From Brachionus plicatilis (lineage: Eukaryota > Rotifera > Eurotatoria > Ploima > Brachionidae), in contig QEOQ01000204.1 in assembly GCA_010279815.1 (NCBI GenBank), positions 1,236 to 65,235 of the forward strand: DNA of 64,000 nt, given 5' to 3'. Position 1 is the stretch's first letter; every line of letters begins with the position of its first letter. The notes under the pieces were generated by a model. The model worked only from the letters and a program-made list of their open reading frames with translations. It had not been told where the DNA came from and did no database searches. The translations under genes and the position numbers were made by a program. Positions 9,949 through 22,246 of this stretch are shown in pieces.

Positions 9949-12835
9949 ATGAGCAGTCAAATTAGATCAAATCAATTAAAACTTAATCTAAACGCAGTCG
10001 TAGATAACCTGAATTTAGTTAATGTTGTACATAAACCAAGTCCAATTTTTATCGAAAAAATATCTTCAAATGGATCCAACTCTCGCTTTCCGTCAACAAA
10101 TTTGCTTCATTCTAACTCCCAATTTGAATATATTGATGAAAATAAGCTTTCAATGTATTCTTATCTAGTTCAAAGAGACCTAAAAACTAAAGAATGGCTG
10201 AGCAGATATGAATCAAATAATTTTGAACAGCTAGTTTCCAAACCAAAAGAAACTTCAGATTCAGTCTTAAAATCCAAACAGAGGGATTTGAAACGCTTGG
10301 ATGGACAATCGGTGGCAACATTTGTTAAACCTACGCCTAAAACAATTACTCCTAAAACAGTGAAGCCTACTGCTTCAAACGACTTGGGCTTATGTTGCCA
10401 AGACCTAACAAAAAATCTAGAAAATTTAGCCAATATTTTAACTGAATGTTAGTTCTTTTTTAATTTATTTTTAATTTTTTAATTTTTTTTTAGTTAAAGA
10501 TGAAAGACTTAAAATCATGTTTAATGATCCAGTCGAAGAGGAAAAACAAAACCGCATTCATATCGAGCAAATAAAATACCTGTCTCGTTCGATTTATAAC
10601 TACCAAAATCAAATAAGCACTTTACGCACTCAAATTAAAAAAGACAAAGGCTTATCTTCCACTTACCAACGATTGATCCATACCATGCGTCAAATAGTTA
10701 AATTAATTATTTCATTTGAAGAAATATATCCTTATAGACAAGACAAGAATGCCATTAGTGAAAAATTGTGTGCTCAATTTTACAAACACTTGAACATGTC
10801 CATTAAAAATTTTGCCGATTGTCTGACCAATTGTGAGCATAATTATGTTATTCAGCTAAAAAACTTGATTGAGAATTGTGATCAATTTTTTACTAAAAAT
10901 GAGGAAAAAAGCCAACCAGAACTGGTTGAAAACAATGTTGCTAAAGAGAACAAACAGTCTAAGAATAAAAATGCTAATCAAGTCTACAATGTGGTCAGGG
11001 TTTCACGAAGTTCTCAAGCGAAAAATAACACCGAGTTGGCAAAAGTTAGTTCGAAACGAATTTTCGACAAAAAAAAACCAAAGAACCAATTTTCAAATGT
11101 AAGATTTGAAATAATTCCACCTAGAAGTCGACCAAAACAATTATTTCAAAATGTAAATTAAATTAATTTTATTATTTTTTTTATATTTTTAAATAAATTA
11201 AAATTTTTGTTTTTTAGAAAAAAATTAAAACAGCTAAGCTGTTTCCTAGCAATCGGGTTCTATCTCAATCGAAATCCCAACTCGATTTGGATTTAATTCC
11301 CATCAAAGAAACCAAAAATACCAAAGTAGAGACAAAAATTGAGCACAAACCAAATGAAGATCTAAGCTCAAGTGTGAACGAATTGGAAATTTTGAGTAAA
11401 TCTAATGACCAAATTTTCAAACCTGCATTTGTTCACTCATCATCACCTAAATTGGCAAAAATAAAACCAATACTAAGTCGGTCCGTGTCTAGATCAAGAT
11501 CTAGAAGTGCAGAAAAATTAAACAATAAACTTTATCGGACAGTTTCAAATGAAACAGTTCTTTCTGATAATACCGAGTATGAAATGGCTAGTCCTGGGTT
11601 AATAAGACCAATTCTAAAATCGAGGAAATGCCTAAACCCGACAATGTTATATGAGAAATTGGACTATATCAGACAAGAAAATGATTCAATTCGAAGAAAA
11701 TATCAAAATTTATCTTACTATAGCCCAGGAATGGAATCTTTTGGTAATTATGATGAAATTAATAAAGCTCGCAGACCATACCAGGAATGTTATTTAGATG
11801 AAAATTCTAAGCCAAAAATGAAGTATGTCAAGTTGTTTGAATTTTTTTAAATTGGATTTTAATGTTTAACAAGAGATCTAGAGTGTCCGGTTACTTTTAA
11901 TAAAGTTTATAAGCCATTAAATGGTCCTAACTTAGATCAGTTAAAAAGAGTGGTTAAATATGCCGAAGATTTTGAAGACTATAACAGAAAAACGAGTATA
12001 ACTAGAATTGGAGATTCGGAATTCGATGATTTTGAATTATTTGAAATGTAAGCCCATTTTAAGGTATCTTGGAGTTGATGATCACTTCAAAATATTATTT
12101 CAATTCAAAGAGTTTATCTTTAGATATTAAAATTTATCTTTGATTTATTTTAATGCTACATGCTTTAAATGTTATGTAGTTTTAAAAAATAGAATAGTTA
12201 AATTTTTTTTATTATTTTATTTTTTAAATCTACAAAATATATGAAGCATGTAACATTAAAATTTTTAAAATTAATTCAAAGATTTATTTCAATATTTAGA
12301 GAATTGAATTGAAGTGATATTTTGAATTGTTAATCAATTTCAAGATGCCGTTTTAAAATTTTTATTTTCCAAATTTAAAAATTTCAATTGATTTATCAAA
12401 AGACTTTCAAATGATCTCTTTGAGGAAATTTTCGAGTCCATTTATGGAGAAATCGAAAATGTAAATGGAGAAGTAGCGCAAGATTTGCTAAACAATGAGT
12501 TTGAATCTGAGACACAAGATGAAAATAGCAAAAAATATAACAATTTATCTTTAAATGATCAGAGCTTCGAGCAAACTCTGGATTCATCAAAGCATTTACC
12601 ATCAGTAAGTTCGCCACAAAGAAAGAGCACCAAAACTGTTTCGTTGCGTAAGACATCTTCAAAAACATCAACTTCATCCAATAATGCATTGAGTCAACAA
12701 AATGATTTTGTTATCAAAAATTTGGATGAACAATCAGACGACAATGTTGTGGAAGATATTCCTGATCAAGTTAATACACATTTTTCGTCGATTCATTCTA
12801 ATATTGACGAATCAGTTAGTTCAATATCAAATTAG
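9949..12835 (+). CDS. KIAA0753: Moonraker (KIAA0753/OFIP)-like centriolar satellite protein
   Basis: In vertebrates moonraker is a centriolar-satellite protein that works with OFD1 and FOPNL in centriole duplication and ciliogenesis. Exons: 9949-10447, 10494-11152, 11218-11822, 11874-12047 and 12403-12835; frames close to about 789 aa. Matches to the human protein are scattered but collinear: 'LSMYSYLVQRDLKTKEWL' near residue 70; 'KDERLKIMFNDPVEEEKQNR' followed by a helical IRRQEQ-like segment; near the C-terminus 'RQENDSIRRKYQNLSY' and a 'KPLNG' motif. The rest is charged, Ser/Lys-rich and likely disordered with coiled coil. I chose the first ATG, which follows an A/T-rich leader ending in AAG. 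Intron 4 (355 bp) is mostly a fold-back element. Family call rests on several short conserved blocks, so it is good but not certain. Confidence 0.8.
12061..12350. repeat. About 290-bp imperfect palindrome in moonraker intron 4
   Basis: The left arm beginning GGTATCTTGGAGTTGATGAT and the right arm, read as reverse complement GGCATCTTGAAATTGATTAA, align for roughly 130 bp. Shared blocks include TTCAAAATAT, TTTCAATTC, GCTACATGC/GTTACATGC and TTTAAAAAATA. By eye identity is about 75 percent. It fills nearly the whole intron and would form a long hairpin in the pre-mRNA. This is probably a decayed fold-back or MITE element. Confidence 0.7.
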
Positions 12836-14588
12836 TTTAGCAAAAAAAATAAAATCAGATTTTTAATTTAATTTTTTACTTTTAATCAAACTAATGTGAA
12901 AATAATTTTTGAACAATTTAAAAAAAATTAACTGCAAATAACATAAAATAAAATACTATGATTCTGGTAATTCCTTAATTTACTATCATTAAAAGTTTCA
13001 TTTGAATTTTTGTTTGAATCCAAATTAAATCATTGAAAAACGCCACAAGCCTACAAAGCAATATTTGTAATATTTAAATTAATTTTTTTAGAGTTATTTC
13101 AGAGACTAAATTTGAGGGAAAAAAACTTGTATCAACTGATTCATTTTTCATTATAAGCTATAAACATAACAAATAAAAGCACTTTTAATTATAAATTTTG
13201 GTTTTTGGGCATTGTGAAATTCAGTGCAAATATTACAAAAATATTTCTTTTTTTTTATTAGTGTTGAAACCAAAATTGGGATATTCAAATAAATTTATAA
13301 GTTAAGTTTAAGTTATATAAAATTTAACCTTTAAATTCTACTTAACTTGATTAAAATCAAAAATATGATTCCGGTACATTTTAATTGATCAGTATTTTAG
13401 TATTTCGATTTCGTTCAAAACTGTATTGTCTTTAAAATAAAGTTCTAAACATATCATTAGAAATTTTTTAGTATGGTTAAAATTTATTAGTTCAAAACTA
13501 AAAAGGTAAAAAAAAAGATCAATTTAAAAATACTCAATAAAAAGTGTATATTCTTACATCAAAATGAATCAAATAAATCTAAATTTACAAATTAATTTTA
13601 AATTAAACCTGAATATCATACTTAAATTCATTAGATCCAAAAATTTTAGATTTTTTAATTAAATTTTTTTAGTTCGAATATACATTTCAGTAGGAACATC
13701 TCTTAATTGATCTTTTAACTAACCATTTTAGTATTTAGACAATAAATTTTTACCACACTTAACAATTTCTGATAATAGCAAAAATAATTTATCAAATTGC
13801 TCAAAATCTGTGTATATTTCTATCTAAAATTAATTTATTTTTAATTAATTTAAATTAAATTCAAATATTTTTAAATCATTCATAAGTGAATTCTATGTCA
13901 ACACTTAATTGAAGATAAAAAATTTTAAAAAATTTCAAGATTTATTTAGAAATATAAATTTTCTTTCTTATTTGAAATTCTTCTAGTATAATTTTTTACT
14001 TATTTTTTATTTAAAGATTTTTTACAGAATCTATGAGATTCAACATAAAAAATGTTGTAGCTTATTTTAGAAGAAGTTTGTAACTTCTGAATAATTGATT
14101 TCTACATTTTTGTGAAACTCAATTTTATTATATAGTATTTTGAATTAAAAATATATTTAGTGGAAAAAACGATTGATTTTCATAATAATTTTATTTTAAA
14201 TAATAAATTCTTTATAAAATTTAACAAAATTTCAAAAAATTGATTTTTTACAATCTATTTAAGTGGAAAATTACTCAAAAATTCTTTACCGTTGAATGTG
14301 CTTCGGAAACGATAAGCTTTATATTTTAGATCATAATAAAAAAAAGATAATTTTGTTTTAGCCACTAAAGTAAAACTAAAAGATGAGGCGAAAAAATACG
14401 TCTTAATATTTGATATTCATAAGCATTTACTAATTTGAAATTTAAGCTATGATTTCAAATAAGAATTTTAAAATATGATTAAGTAAAAAATTATGTTCAT
14501 TTTCGTCTAGGTGGTAAGATAGTTTCGAGTTCTAATTTTACCTATCCAACACCATAAAACGTAGCTTCCGAGCATCTTAATTAAAAAA
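12836..14588. other. Intergenic, no gene seen
   Basis: About 1.75 kb of AT-rich DNA between two plus-strand genes. AATAAAA-type signals for the moonraker 3' end lie just downstream of its stop (12847 and 12945). I see no further open frame, RNA gene or repeat I can support. Confidence 0.5.
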
Positions 14589-17500
14589 ATGGAATCGACA
14601 GATACTTTGAGAAAACTTAAAGAGCAAGCTGAGACCAATGCTTTAAAGCGTCTACAGTCCGAATTCAGTACACCTGATCAGCTTGAACAAATTGAACAGC
14701 ATATCCTACGAAATGAAAAGACTAAAGTAACAATTTGAGTCATTCATCACTAATCACTATCAATTTATTTTCTAGAACATGATTGAAAGTCAACTAAAAT
14801 CGGCCATTCAGTCTCATTTTATCAGTGTAAATTCTTGCATGGACCAGCTAAAAGAAATAAATCAAAATATAAACGAAGTTAAGAATACGATTTATAGCAT
14901 TCAAGAGGAGTACAAAACTATATCACATCTTGAAAACACACTTGGTGAACTGCGAAAGGAAGCCACCAAACATAAACAGCTTAAGTCTGCCAAAGAAAAT
15001 GTCCAAAATATTTTAAATGTAAAAGATCTTGCCAAAAAAGCCGAACAATACATCGAAGATAATAATCTGCTTCTAGCTCATAAATGCTTGTTTGATATGG
15101 AAAAGTGTAAAAATGATATTTTGGAAGAATTAGGAAACCCTAGTGAAAATAATCACAATATTGATGATATCAAAGTATTTTTCTAAATTTAGTAGAATTT
15201 TTTTTTTTTTAAAAACTAATTATCAAACCAAGCTTGTTGAAGAATTTTTCAAAAAAGTTAAACAACTGCAAGAAATTTTGCATAGTAATATATTTTTGGT
15301 GATAAAACGAATGCTTGAAGTGTCCAAATCTTATCCAAACCAGTTGGTAACGGCACTAAGGGTTATTTCGAGAGAAGAAGCGTAATTTCGAGTTAATTAA
15401 AAGAATATTTTTAATTTTTTTTATTCATTAAGTTTGGATGAGTTTTGGATGAAAAAAAAGGAAGAGACCGGTTTCGCTCCATCAGATCGACCTAAAAGAT
15501 GGAAAGAAGAATGTAAAGAGACAATCAAACGAACAATTGAAACCAAGTAGGGAAAAATTGAAAAATTTTTTAGGACTTTTATTTTAAAAATAACTAGAAT
15601 CCAAGGATGTTGGATAGATGACAGAGAGACAAATGAAAAGTGGTTTAGCAATAATTTGGCCCGAATAAATAGCCGATTTTTGGAAGACCTTGAAATTGTC
15701 AAAGTATTTATTCTAAATTAATTTTAAAGAATTATTTCTATCCATTTTAAAAAATTCAGAAACTGTGTGAACCATGCTTTCCACCTTCGTACAAAATTTT
15801 TGATTTTTATGTCGAAAACATTATCATTTCGATTTCGAATCACTTTCATTTGCTACTAGACTCTAATCAGTTAAAAGATAGAGAATTCTATATACTTTTA
15901 TCATGGTCTGAAGCGTACAAATCAGAGGACTTTTTAGGAAGTCCTCAGTTTGACATTGACTTAAATAAGTTACCAAATATTTTGGACGATGATCACTACA
16001 AGTTTTCTCTTGATCGCTATTTGGAATATACCAATTCAAATATTAAAATGTGGTTTCAAAATACTTTGAGCAAAAACTACAACGAATGGCTCACAAACAA
16101 AGAGCCTTTGTTAATTGATGGTTGCTATGAGAGCAATATACCAAATGATTTGTATTCAATGTTATTTCAGCAAGTATGAATTTCGATCATTTAGTTTATA
16201 ATAAAATCTTGAAATTTTTTTTCTAAGCTAACTTTTACAGATCTGGTTAAAGATGACAGATTTTTTAAAGAGTTTGTTAAATACATTCTTAGCAACTTGA
16301 ATATTTTCCACGAATCTTTGAGAGGTAAGCTTTAAAAAAAAATTTAAATTTCAAAAAAAATGTTTCTTTTCTAGGGAAGCTTTTCGACTTTAAGACTTGT
16401 AATTCCAAACCAAACGAACCTAGCAATGAAATAATCACCCGAATGGTATAACATTAGCAGATGTTTATTTTTGATTAAATTTGAATTATTAGATTGCCAG
16501 TTCTAATGATTGTCTTCGTCTCAAATCGTCCATTTTGGAGCTAAGAGATCGGTTTGATACTTTCATGGATAAAGATGAAATCGGCGGTCCAAATGATAAA
16601 TATGAATTGCTCGGCTCAAAAATGACTAGTTTATCTGAATTATGGTAATTTAATTATTAATTTGACTATTAATTTTTTAATTTGAATTTAGTTTGGACTT
16701 TATTGTCGAAGAAATTATTAAATGTCTTGATGAACAATATTTTAGAGTGCTACTGAGCAGAGAATGGTTAGATATTAAATCAAAATTTTACAATTTTTGA
16801 TATTTTTATTAATAAGGCTCACTAATAATCAAATAATTGATACTATTATAAATACATCAACAGATTTTATGCAAGATTTGAGATATTTGCGGCCTATGAG
16901 TCAGTTGAAATTTTTAGTCAAGTGGCATAATCGAATAAAAGTTGAATTTATGAAGGGTTTTTTTCAAAAGTAAAATTTAAAAATTTGACAAAAAGAACTT
17001 TTTTTATTTTTTATTTAATTAGTCTTTCAATAACAAAAATGCTGCGTAAATGTCAATTCACCGATCTACAAGAAAGAAGGCTCTTTACTTCGAAAGTCGA
17101 AAAAGAAGTGGCTTATTTAGAAGATTGGTTCAAAAGGATGGCTTCCACTTTACCAGATAATGTAAATAAACTAAAACTTAATCAAATTAGTTATAAGTAT
17201 CAACTTTATTTAAGATTCATAGACAATTATATTTGATATTATTTAGGTTCCGGAAAATTTTCAAGAATTATTTTTAAGAATACTCAAAAAATAGTCTAAG
17301 AATCCGAACGAAAATTTTATTATTTAACAGAGTTCTACTCCAATAAAGAAAAATTAATTATTCTTTTTTTGAATTTGAAAAAATTAAAATGTTATAAATT
17401 TCTTTAGTTTAAATTAAATATTGGTTAGAATAAGTATTTTTTAGAACTCGATTTTGAAGAAATTAAGAGATTATTAAATTAATCAGTTAAAAAAATAGAA

Positions 17501-17873
17501 TTATTTTATTAATTACTTTTATTTTTAAGAAAAATGTTTTTGATTTTGAGAGCTTGAAGCTGATGAATAAAATTGTAAGTTCGGATGATCTTGATTTCTT
17601 GTATGTTGAAATTGCGAGCTTGGTTAAAAAATGTCCTAGTCTAACTAGTGAAATGTTATTTGCTTTACTTTCTTTACGGGGTGACGTGTCAAGATCCGAA
17701 TACAAAGAGGTAAAAAAACCTAATTAATTTAAAATATCTATCAATTATTTTTTAAGAAATTCGAGGATTGCATCAAACCAGAAGCTCCAGCAACACCGAG
17801 CAAAACAGGCATGAAAGAGATCAAAGTTGATGAAGCATTATTTATACTGAAAAAAGAACTGAAAATTCAATAG
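14589..17873 (+). CDS. EXOC3: Exocyst complex component 3 (Sec6)
   Basis: Subunit of the exocyst, which tethers secretory vesicles to the plasma membrane. Fourteen plus-strand exons: 14589-14726, 14776-15174, 15233-15381, 15433-15546, 15598-15703, 15760-16173, 16228-16324, 16375-16445, 16493-16644, 16692-16766, 16817-16969, 17023-17161, 17530-17709 and 17757-17873. Frames close throughout to about 767 aa (human about 745). The N-terminus is helical ('TPDQLEQIEQHI', 'QLKSAIQSHF'). 'TGFAPSDRPKRWKEE' is the most diagnostic Sec6 block, followed by 'CFPPSYKIFDFYV'. Near the C-terminus come 'LDFLYVEIASLVKKCP' and 'LLSLRGDVSRSEYKE', matching human 'LLYLEVSTLVSKYP' and 'LLAVRGDASRDMK'. Most introns are 46-60 bp; the one before exon 13 is 368 bp. 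The intron-3 acceptor (CAAACCAAG) is the weakest junction. Confidence 0.95.
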
Positions 17874-19148
17874 TTGATAAATCAAGATGATTATTAGATT
17901 CGAGAACATTCTAATCATTAAGTTTAAATTTTTATAAAATTTTTAAGTTTTATTGTTTTTAAATCGTTTATCAAGCTTTATAAATGATTAATTAAAAAAT
18001 TATATCGTTCTTATTTGACTCATTTATTTTAAAAATTAAAATACAAAGTTTCATTTCGTATTATTAAACTTTTAAGTTTTTTTAAAGGAAAATTAATACT
18101 TAATTTAAAAATTAGGTTTTGGTTAAGATTAATATTATTATGCCGCAGAGGAAAAAATTATCAAATCTCGATAAGTACTTTTTATGATTTTTAATTGATT
18201 TTTAAAAATCAAATAGGAAAATATTTCAACGCCTTGTTTCGAATTCAAAGGCTTATTATGTCGCATCAATTTACATAAATTTGGACTCAAGTTGAAAAAA
18301 ATATTAAAGAATAATCTTTAATCATATAATCAAAAAAAAAAAAATTATACTAAGAAAATATTTTTTAAATTAATTAAAATTTTTAGTAGGGTTTTTTATT
18401 TTTTAAAAAATATAAATTTGCCTTGCTAATGGAGATTCCCTGAAGTTTTATTATAGACTTGTGCTCAATTTTATTGTTTGGATAATTATATCTATGTTCA
18501 TACCATTTCCTTGCATTATTTTATAAAATCTAGATTTAAATAAATTTTCACATTTTAAAAAATAAAGATAAAAAATTTTGAATATAAACATTGTAAAAGT
18601 TTAATCTTGATTTAGAGTGCATGAATTCCGAAAAACTTTTCTAAACTGATAAAAGTTTCAAAAAGATCTCACCTAAATGAAAATTTATCTTCTCAATCAA
18701 AGAAAATCACTTTCTTTAACAAAGATAATGTTTTTTTTCTAAAATTAATATTTATAAAAAAATTTATTTAAAAATAAATGAATCATTTTTACACTAATGG
18801 TCTAAATTAAGAATAATGGCTCGAAGCCTAAGTTAAAAATCAAAACAAATATAACTTTTGGGGCACGCCCTATTTGCGTTTGTTCTCAAATATTATTTAT
18901 TACACGTATTATGATAAATAAAAAAAATTATTTCTTATTTATTTTTATCTAAGATATCTTAAAAATCTTATTTTTTTAAAATTTAAAAAAAAAATTGACT
19001 TCAGCTCCTTAGAATTTTTGTTCAAGACAAGCCACAATTTTGAGTGATCGAGCATCATTTTTCTTTCAAATGTAAACTGGCTAAACTCGGTTAACAAAAG
19101 TTAGCTTTAAATCCAAAAATATTGTCTAAAAAATATATAAATTATAGA
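17874..19148. other. Intergenic, no gene seen
   Basis: About 1.27 kb, very AT-rich. A short GC-richer patch (GGGGCACGCCCTATTTGCG, about 18860-18878) has no coding or RNA signature that I recognise. The promoter of the ATPSCKMT-sulfite oxidase pair should lie here. Confidence 0.5.
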
Positions 19149-19844
19149 ATGTCAGAACAATCAGGCAAGCAAGGTTCAAAATTAGGCCTGTACTTAGCTA
19201 TGGGTGTGGGTGCCACTGCCATCGGCTTTTCAATAGCCGCTATTCCATTCTTAACACCAGCCCTACGTACCCATGCCCTGCCGTACGTACCCGCTACAAC
19301 CAAACAGATAGAAAATGTATTTAAAGCTGTCAAGGGATACAGTCTGGAAAAAAGTTTGACCAAAAAAGCGCCTTCAAAAACCAACGTTGTTAGGCTAATC
19401 GATTTAGGTAGTGGCGATGGACGAATAGTATTCGATGCTGCTGAACGAGGCTATCATGCAACCGGCGTCGAATTGAACACAATGTTATATCTTTATTCAA
19501 AATGTAAAACATTCACAACTTGGAAAAACAAATCTGGTCTTTTTAGGCCCGTATTTAAGCGAGCTGACTTTTGGAAAGTAAACATGACCCAATATGATTT
19601 GATTGTGGTCTTTGGTGTTCAAGGTATGATGAAAGATTTAGCCAGTAAATTGAAAGAAGAAATGAAGCCCGATTGCTTAATTGTGTCCTGTCGATTTCCG
19701 ATTTCGTCTTATAAAAGCGTTTTTAGGCTAGAGGATGAGCTAGACGGAGTTTGGATATATGACAAAGAGAGTTTAGATAATTTGGTAGAAGAGGAAAAAA
19801 AGTCCGAGAGTAAACCCATTGATGAAGACGATGATGATGATTAG
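19149..19844 (+). CDS. ATPSCKMT: ATP synthase c-subunit lysine N-methyltransferase (FAM173B)
   Basis: Mitochondrial methyltransferase that trimethylates the lysine of the ATP synthase c-ring subunit. Single exon, 231 aa, starting at the first in-frame ATG. An N-terminal hydrophobic segment (about residues 12-34, 'LYLAMGVGATAIGFSIAAIP') is followed by the family signature 'LPYVPATTKQIENV', then the SAM-binding motif 'LIDLGSGDGRIVFDAAERG' and 'GVELN'. Later blocks 'FWKVNMTQYDLIVVFGVQ' and 'CRFPI' match human FAM173B. The C-terminus is acidic and ends in a run of Asp. The paralogue FAM173A is the alternative, but the pre-methyltransferase PATTKQIENV block favours B. Sulfite oxidase starts only 86 bp downstream on the same strand. 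Confidence 0.93.
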   Translation: MSEQSGKQGSKLGLYLAMGVGATAIGFSIAAIPFLTPALRTHALPYVPATTKQIENVFKAVKGYSLEKSLTKKAPSKTNVVRLIDLGSGDGRIVFDAAERGYHATGVELNTMLYLYSKCKTFTTWKNKSGLFRPVFKRADFWKVNMTQYDLIVVFGVQGMMKDLASKLKEEMKPDCLIVSCRFPISSYKSVFRLEDELDGVWIYDKESLDNLVEEEKKSESKPIDEDDDDD

Positions 19845-19930
19845 ACTCAAAAAATTTCAGATTTTATCAAATTAATAAAAATTCTGTCTTAATTTCTTTT
19901 TATTTTGTTTTAAAAATATTTAGAATCATC
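19845..19930 (+). promoter_or_regulatory. 86-bp intercistronic spacer with poly(A) and acceptor-like signals
   Basis: Contains an AATAAA signal (19870-19877 region), then a T-rich tract and AAAATATTTAG ending 8 bases before the sulfite oxidase ATG. This layout (poly(A) signal, pyrimidine tract, AG, next start codon) is what polycistronic transcripts resolved by spliced-leader trans-splicing look like. Inference only; it may instead be a compact promoter. Confidence 0.45.
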
Positions 19931-22246
19931 ATGATTAGAGTGACAAATTTTTGTCTAAAAACTGTGTGTAGAATTAATATACAAAAAAGTGTTTCAAGAA
20001 ATCTACGAATTAGCGGATGTGTTCAGAGTTTGCCCGAAAATTTCAAGAAATTCGAGCAAAACAACGCTTATCAAAAGAGAAATGAATTTTCAAAAATTTT
20101 AATCGGAGCTTTTTCCGTCTTGGGTAATTAAAGTTTTTTTTCATGCATTTCTTAATTAATATTACTAATAATTAATATTTTGTCAATTTTAATAGTTTTT
20201 AATTAATTAAGAAATAAACGAACATGACCTATGGTAAGATATATAGCCTGGTTACATTTTTATTTAATTTCTTTTATTAAATTCATAGAATTTAAATTTA
20301 GAAAAAGAAGTGAAATTTTGTAAAATTCAAACAAAATTTCTAACTTTTATTTGCTTTGTAGACAAAAAATCATTTCTATTAAAAAATTTATTTCTATTTA
20401 AATTAATTAAAAAGTTAATGAAATTTTGTTCTATTTTTTGGCAATTTTCATTCATTATCTTGCCTTAAAAAATTGTTAAAATACTTTTACTAGCTTCATT
20501 CTTAAAAGCGAACAGCACATATACAATTAAAGCAGCTTATGATGCTCATTTAAATTTTTCATCTTAAAAAAAAATACAATCAAATGATTAAAAATAGTCA
20601 AGAAAAAAATTATTTTATTTTTATCAAATATTTTTTTTTGAAGGACTTGGGTATTACAGCTATAAAAACTCGGCTGTTTGCGAAGAAAAGGCGCATAGTG
20701 ATGAAAAATCATCTGAATGGGGAAAGATAATAGACAATCTTCCCTTTTACACTGAAGATGACGTAAAAGAACATAAAACAAAAGATAAAGGAATTTGGGT
20801 TAGCTACAGGAACGGTGTTTATGACATAACTGAATTTGTCGATGGCCATCCAGGCAAGAATTATTTAAAAATTTCTTTCAATTCTTTCAATAGCATATTT
20901 AAGGAGGAAACAAAATTATGTGGGGTGCAGGACACAGTCTTGAACCATTCTGGGAAAAGTTTCCAATTCATTACAAACACGAGGTGTTTGAATTGCTTGA
21001 AGAGTACCGCATTGGAAATTTGAAAATAGACAAAACCAAAAAAAAACCAGTGGAAGAGAAAGTTGATTTTTATAGAGAAGAACCCAAACGAAGCTCTCGA
21101 TTGAAAGTTTTAAGTCAAAAGCCATTCAACGCCGAAAGTCCTAAAGAGTTAAGTGCCGAGAACCTAATAACACCTAGCGAGCTTCATTTTATCAGAAATC
21201 ATATGCCAGTGCCTAAAATAGATCCCAAATCATTTAAATTATCAATCATGAATGACAATAATGGAAAAAATATTGAATTAAGCCTCGAAGACTTGGAAAC
21301 AAAGTTCGAGTCAATTACCATTCCAGTTACAATTCAATGTTCAGGCAACAAACGAAAATATATGAATGAACAAAATCCAGTCCAGGGCTTACAATGGGAC
21401 GCCAACGCCATATCAACTGCTTTGTGGACCGGGGTTCGCCTGAGAGATGTTCTAATCCATTGCGGATTCGATTTGAACGACCCAAGGATCAGACACGTTA
21501 TTTTTGAGGGCTTGGATAAAGATCCGTCAGGCTCAGTGTACGCTGCATCAATTCCTATAGAAAAAGTAAAGGCTGATAATGGTGAGGTCTTGCTTGCCTA
21601 CAAAATGAATAACCAGCCTATTCCATTAGATAATGGATATCCTCTTAGAGCTTTGGTTCCTGGTATTATCGGAGCCCGTTCTGTCAAGTGGCTTGGCAAA
21701 ATAATTCTAAGCGAAGAAGAAAGTCAAAGCTTTTGGCAATTGAATGATTATAAAGTATTGCCGCCAAGTGTAAAAAATTTGAAAGAGGCTGACTTTAAGA
21801 AACTTCGCGCAATACAAGAATCACCGATTACATCGGCAATTTGCCAACCAGCTGAAGGAAATGTGGTCAAAAGAGAGAATGGAAAATTCACGGCCAAGGG
21901 TTATGCTTTTAGTGGAGGCGGCAATGATGTCCTAAATGTGCTGGTCTCAATTGACAATGGAAAAAACTGGAAACAAGCAACTTTGCATAAATTTGAAAGT
22001 CCATTATACAAGTAATTTAAATTGCCAATTTTTTAAACCAATTTTTTAATTAATTTTTTAAGATCATGGGCATGGGTTCTGTGGGAATGCGAACTAGATA
22101 TTCCACAGGATCAAGATCAGATTGAAGTTGTTTGCACAGCAACAGACTCAAATCAAAATACACAACCCGAAAGCATTTCGTCTATTTGGAATGCTCGTGG
22201 ATTATTAAATAACGCATGGCACAAAGTAAAAGTCAAGATTGAATAA
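19931..22246 (+). CDS. SUOX: Sulfite oxidase, mitochondrial
   Basis: Oxidises sulfite to sulfate in the mitochondrial intermembrane space, last step of cysteine catabolism. Exons 19931-20123, 20644-20853, 20904-22011 and 22063-22246 give about 564 aa. Exon 1 is Arg/Lys/Ser-rich like a mitochondrial presequence. Residues about 85-170 are a cytochrome b5 domain ('FYTEDDVKEH', 'GVYDITEFVDGHPGG' with the heme His). The molybdopterin domain follows: 'KPFNAESP', 'FIRNHMPVP', and 'TIQCSGNKR' with the molybdenum-ligand Cys at about 280. Then come 'FEGLDKDP' and 'PGIIGARSVKWLG'. The C-terminal dimerisation domain has 'AKGYAFSGGG', 'VSIDNGKNW' and ends 'WNARGLLNNAWHKV'. Intron 2 (20854-20903) uses a GC donor (CAG|GCAAGA); no GT alternative keeps the HPGG motif. 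Intron 1 is about 520 bp. Confidence 0.97.

Noticed and set aside
19931..20131. Independent 66-aa protein
   Set aside because: It is the presequence exon of sulfite oxidase; GT donor and phase fit the b5 exon.
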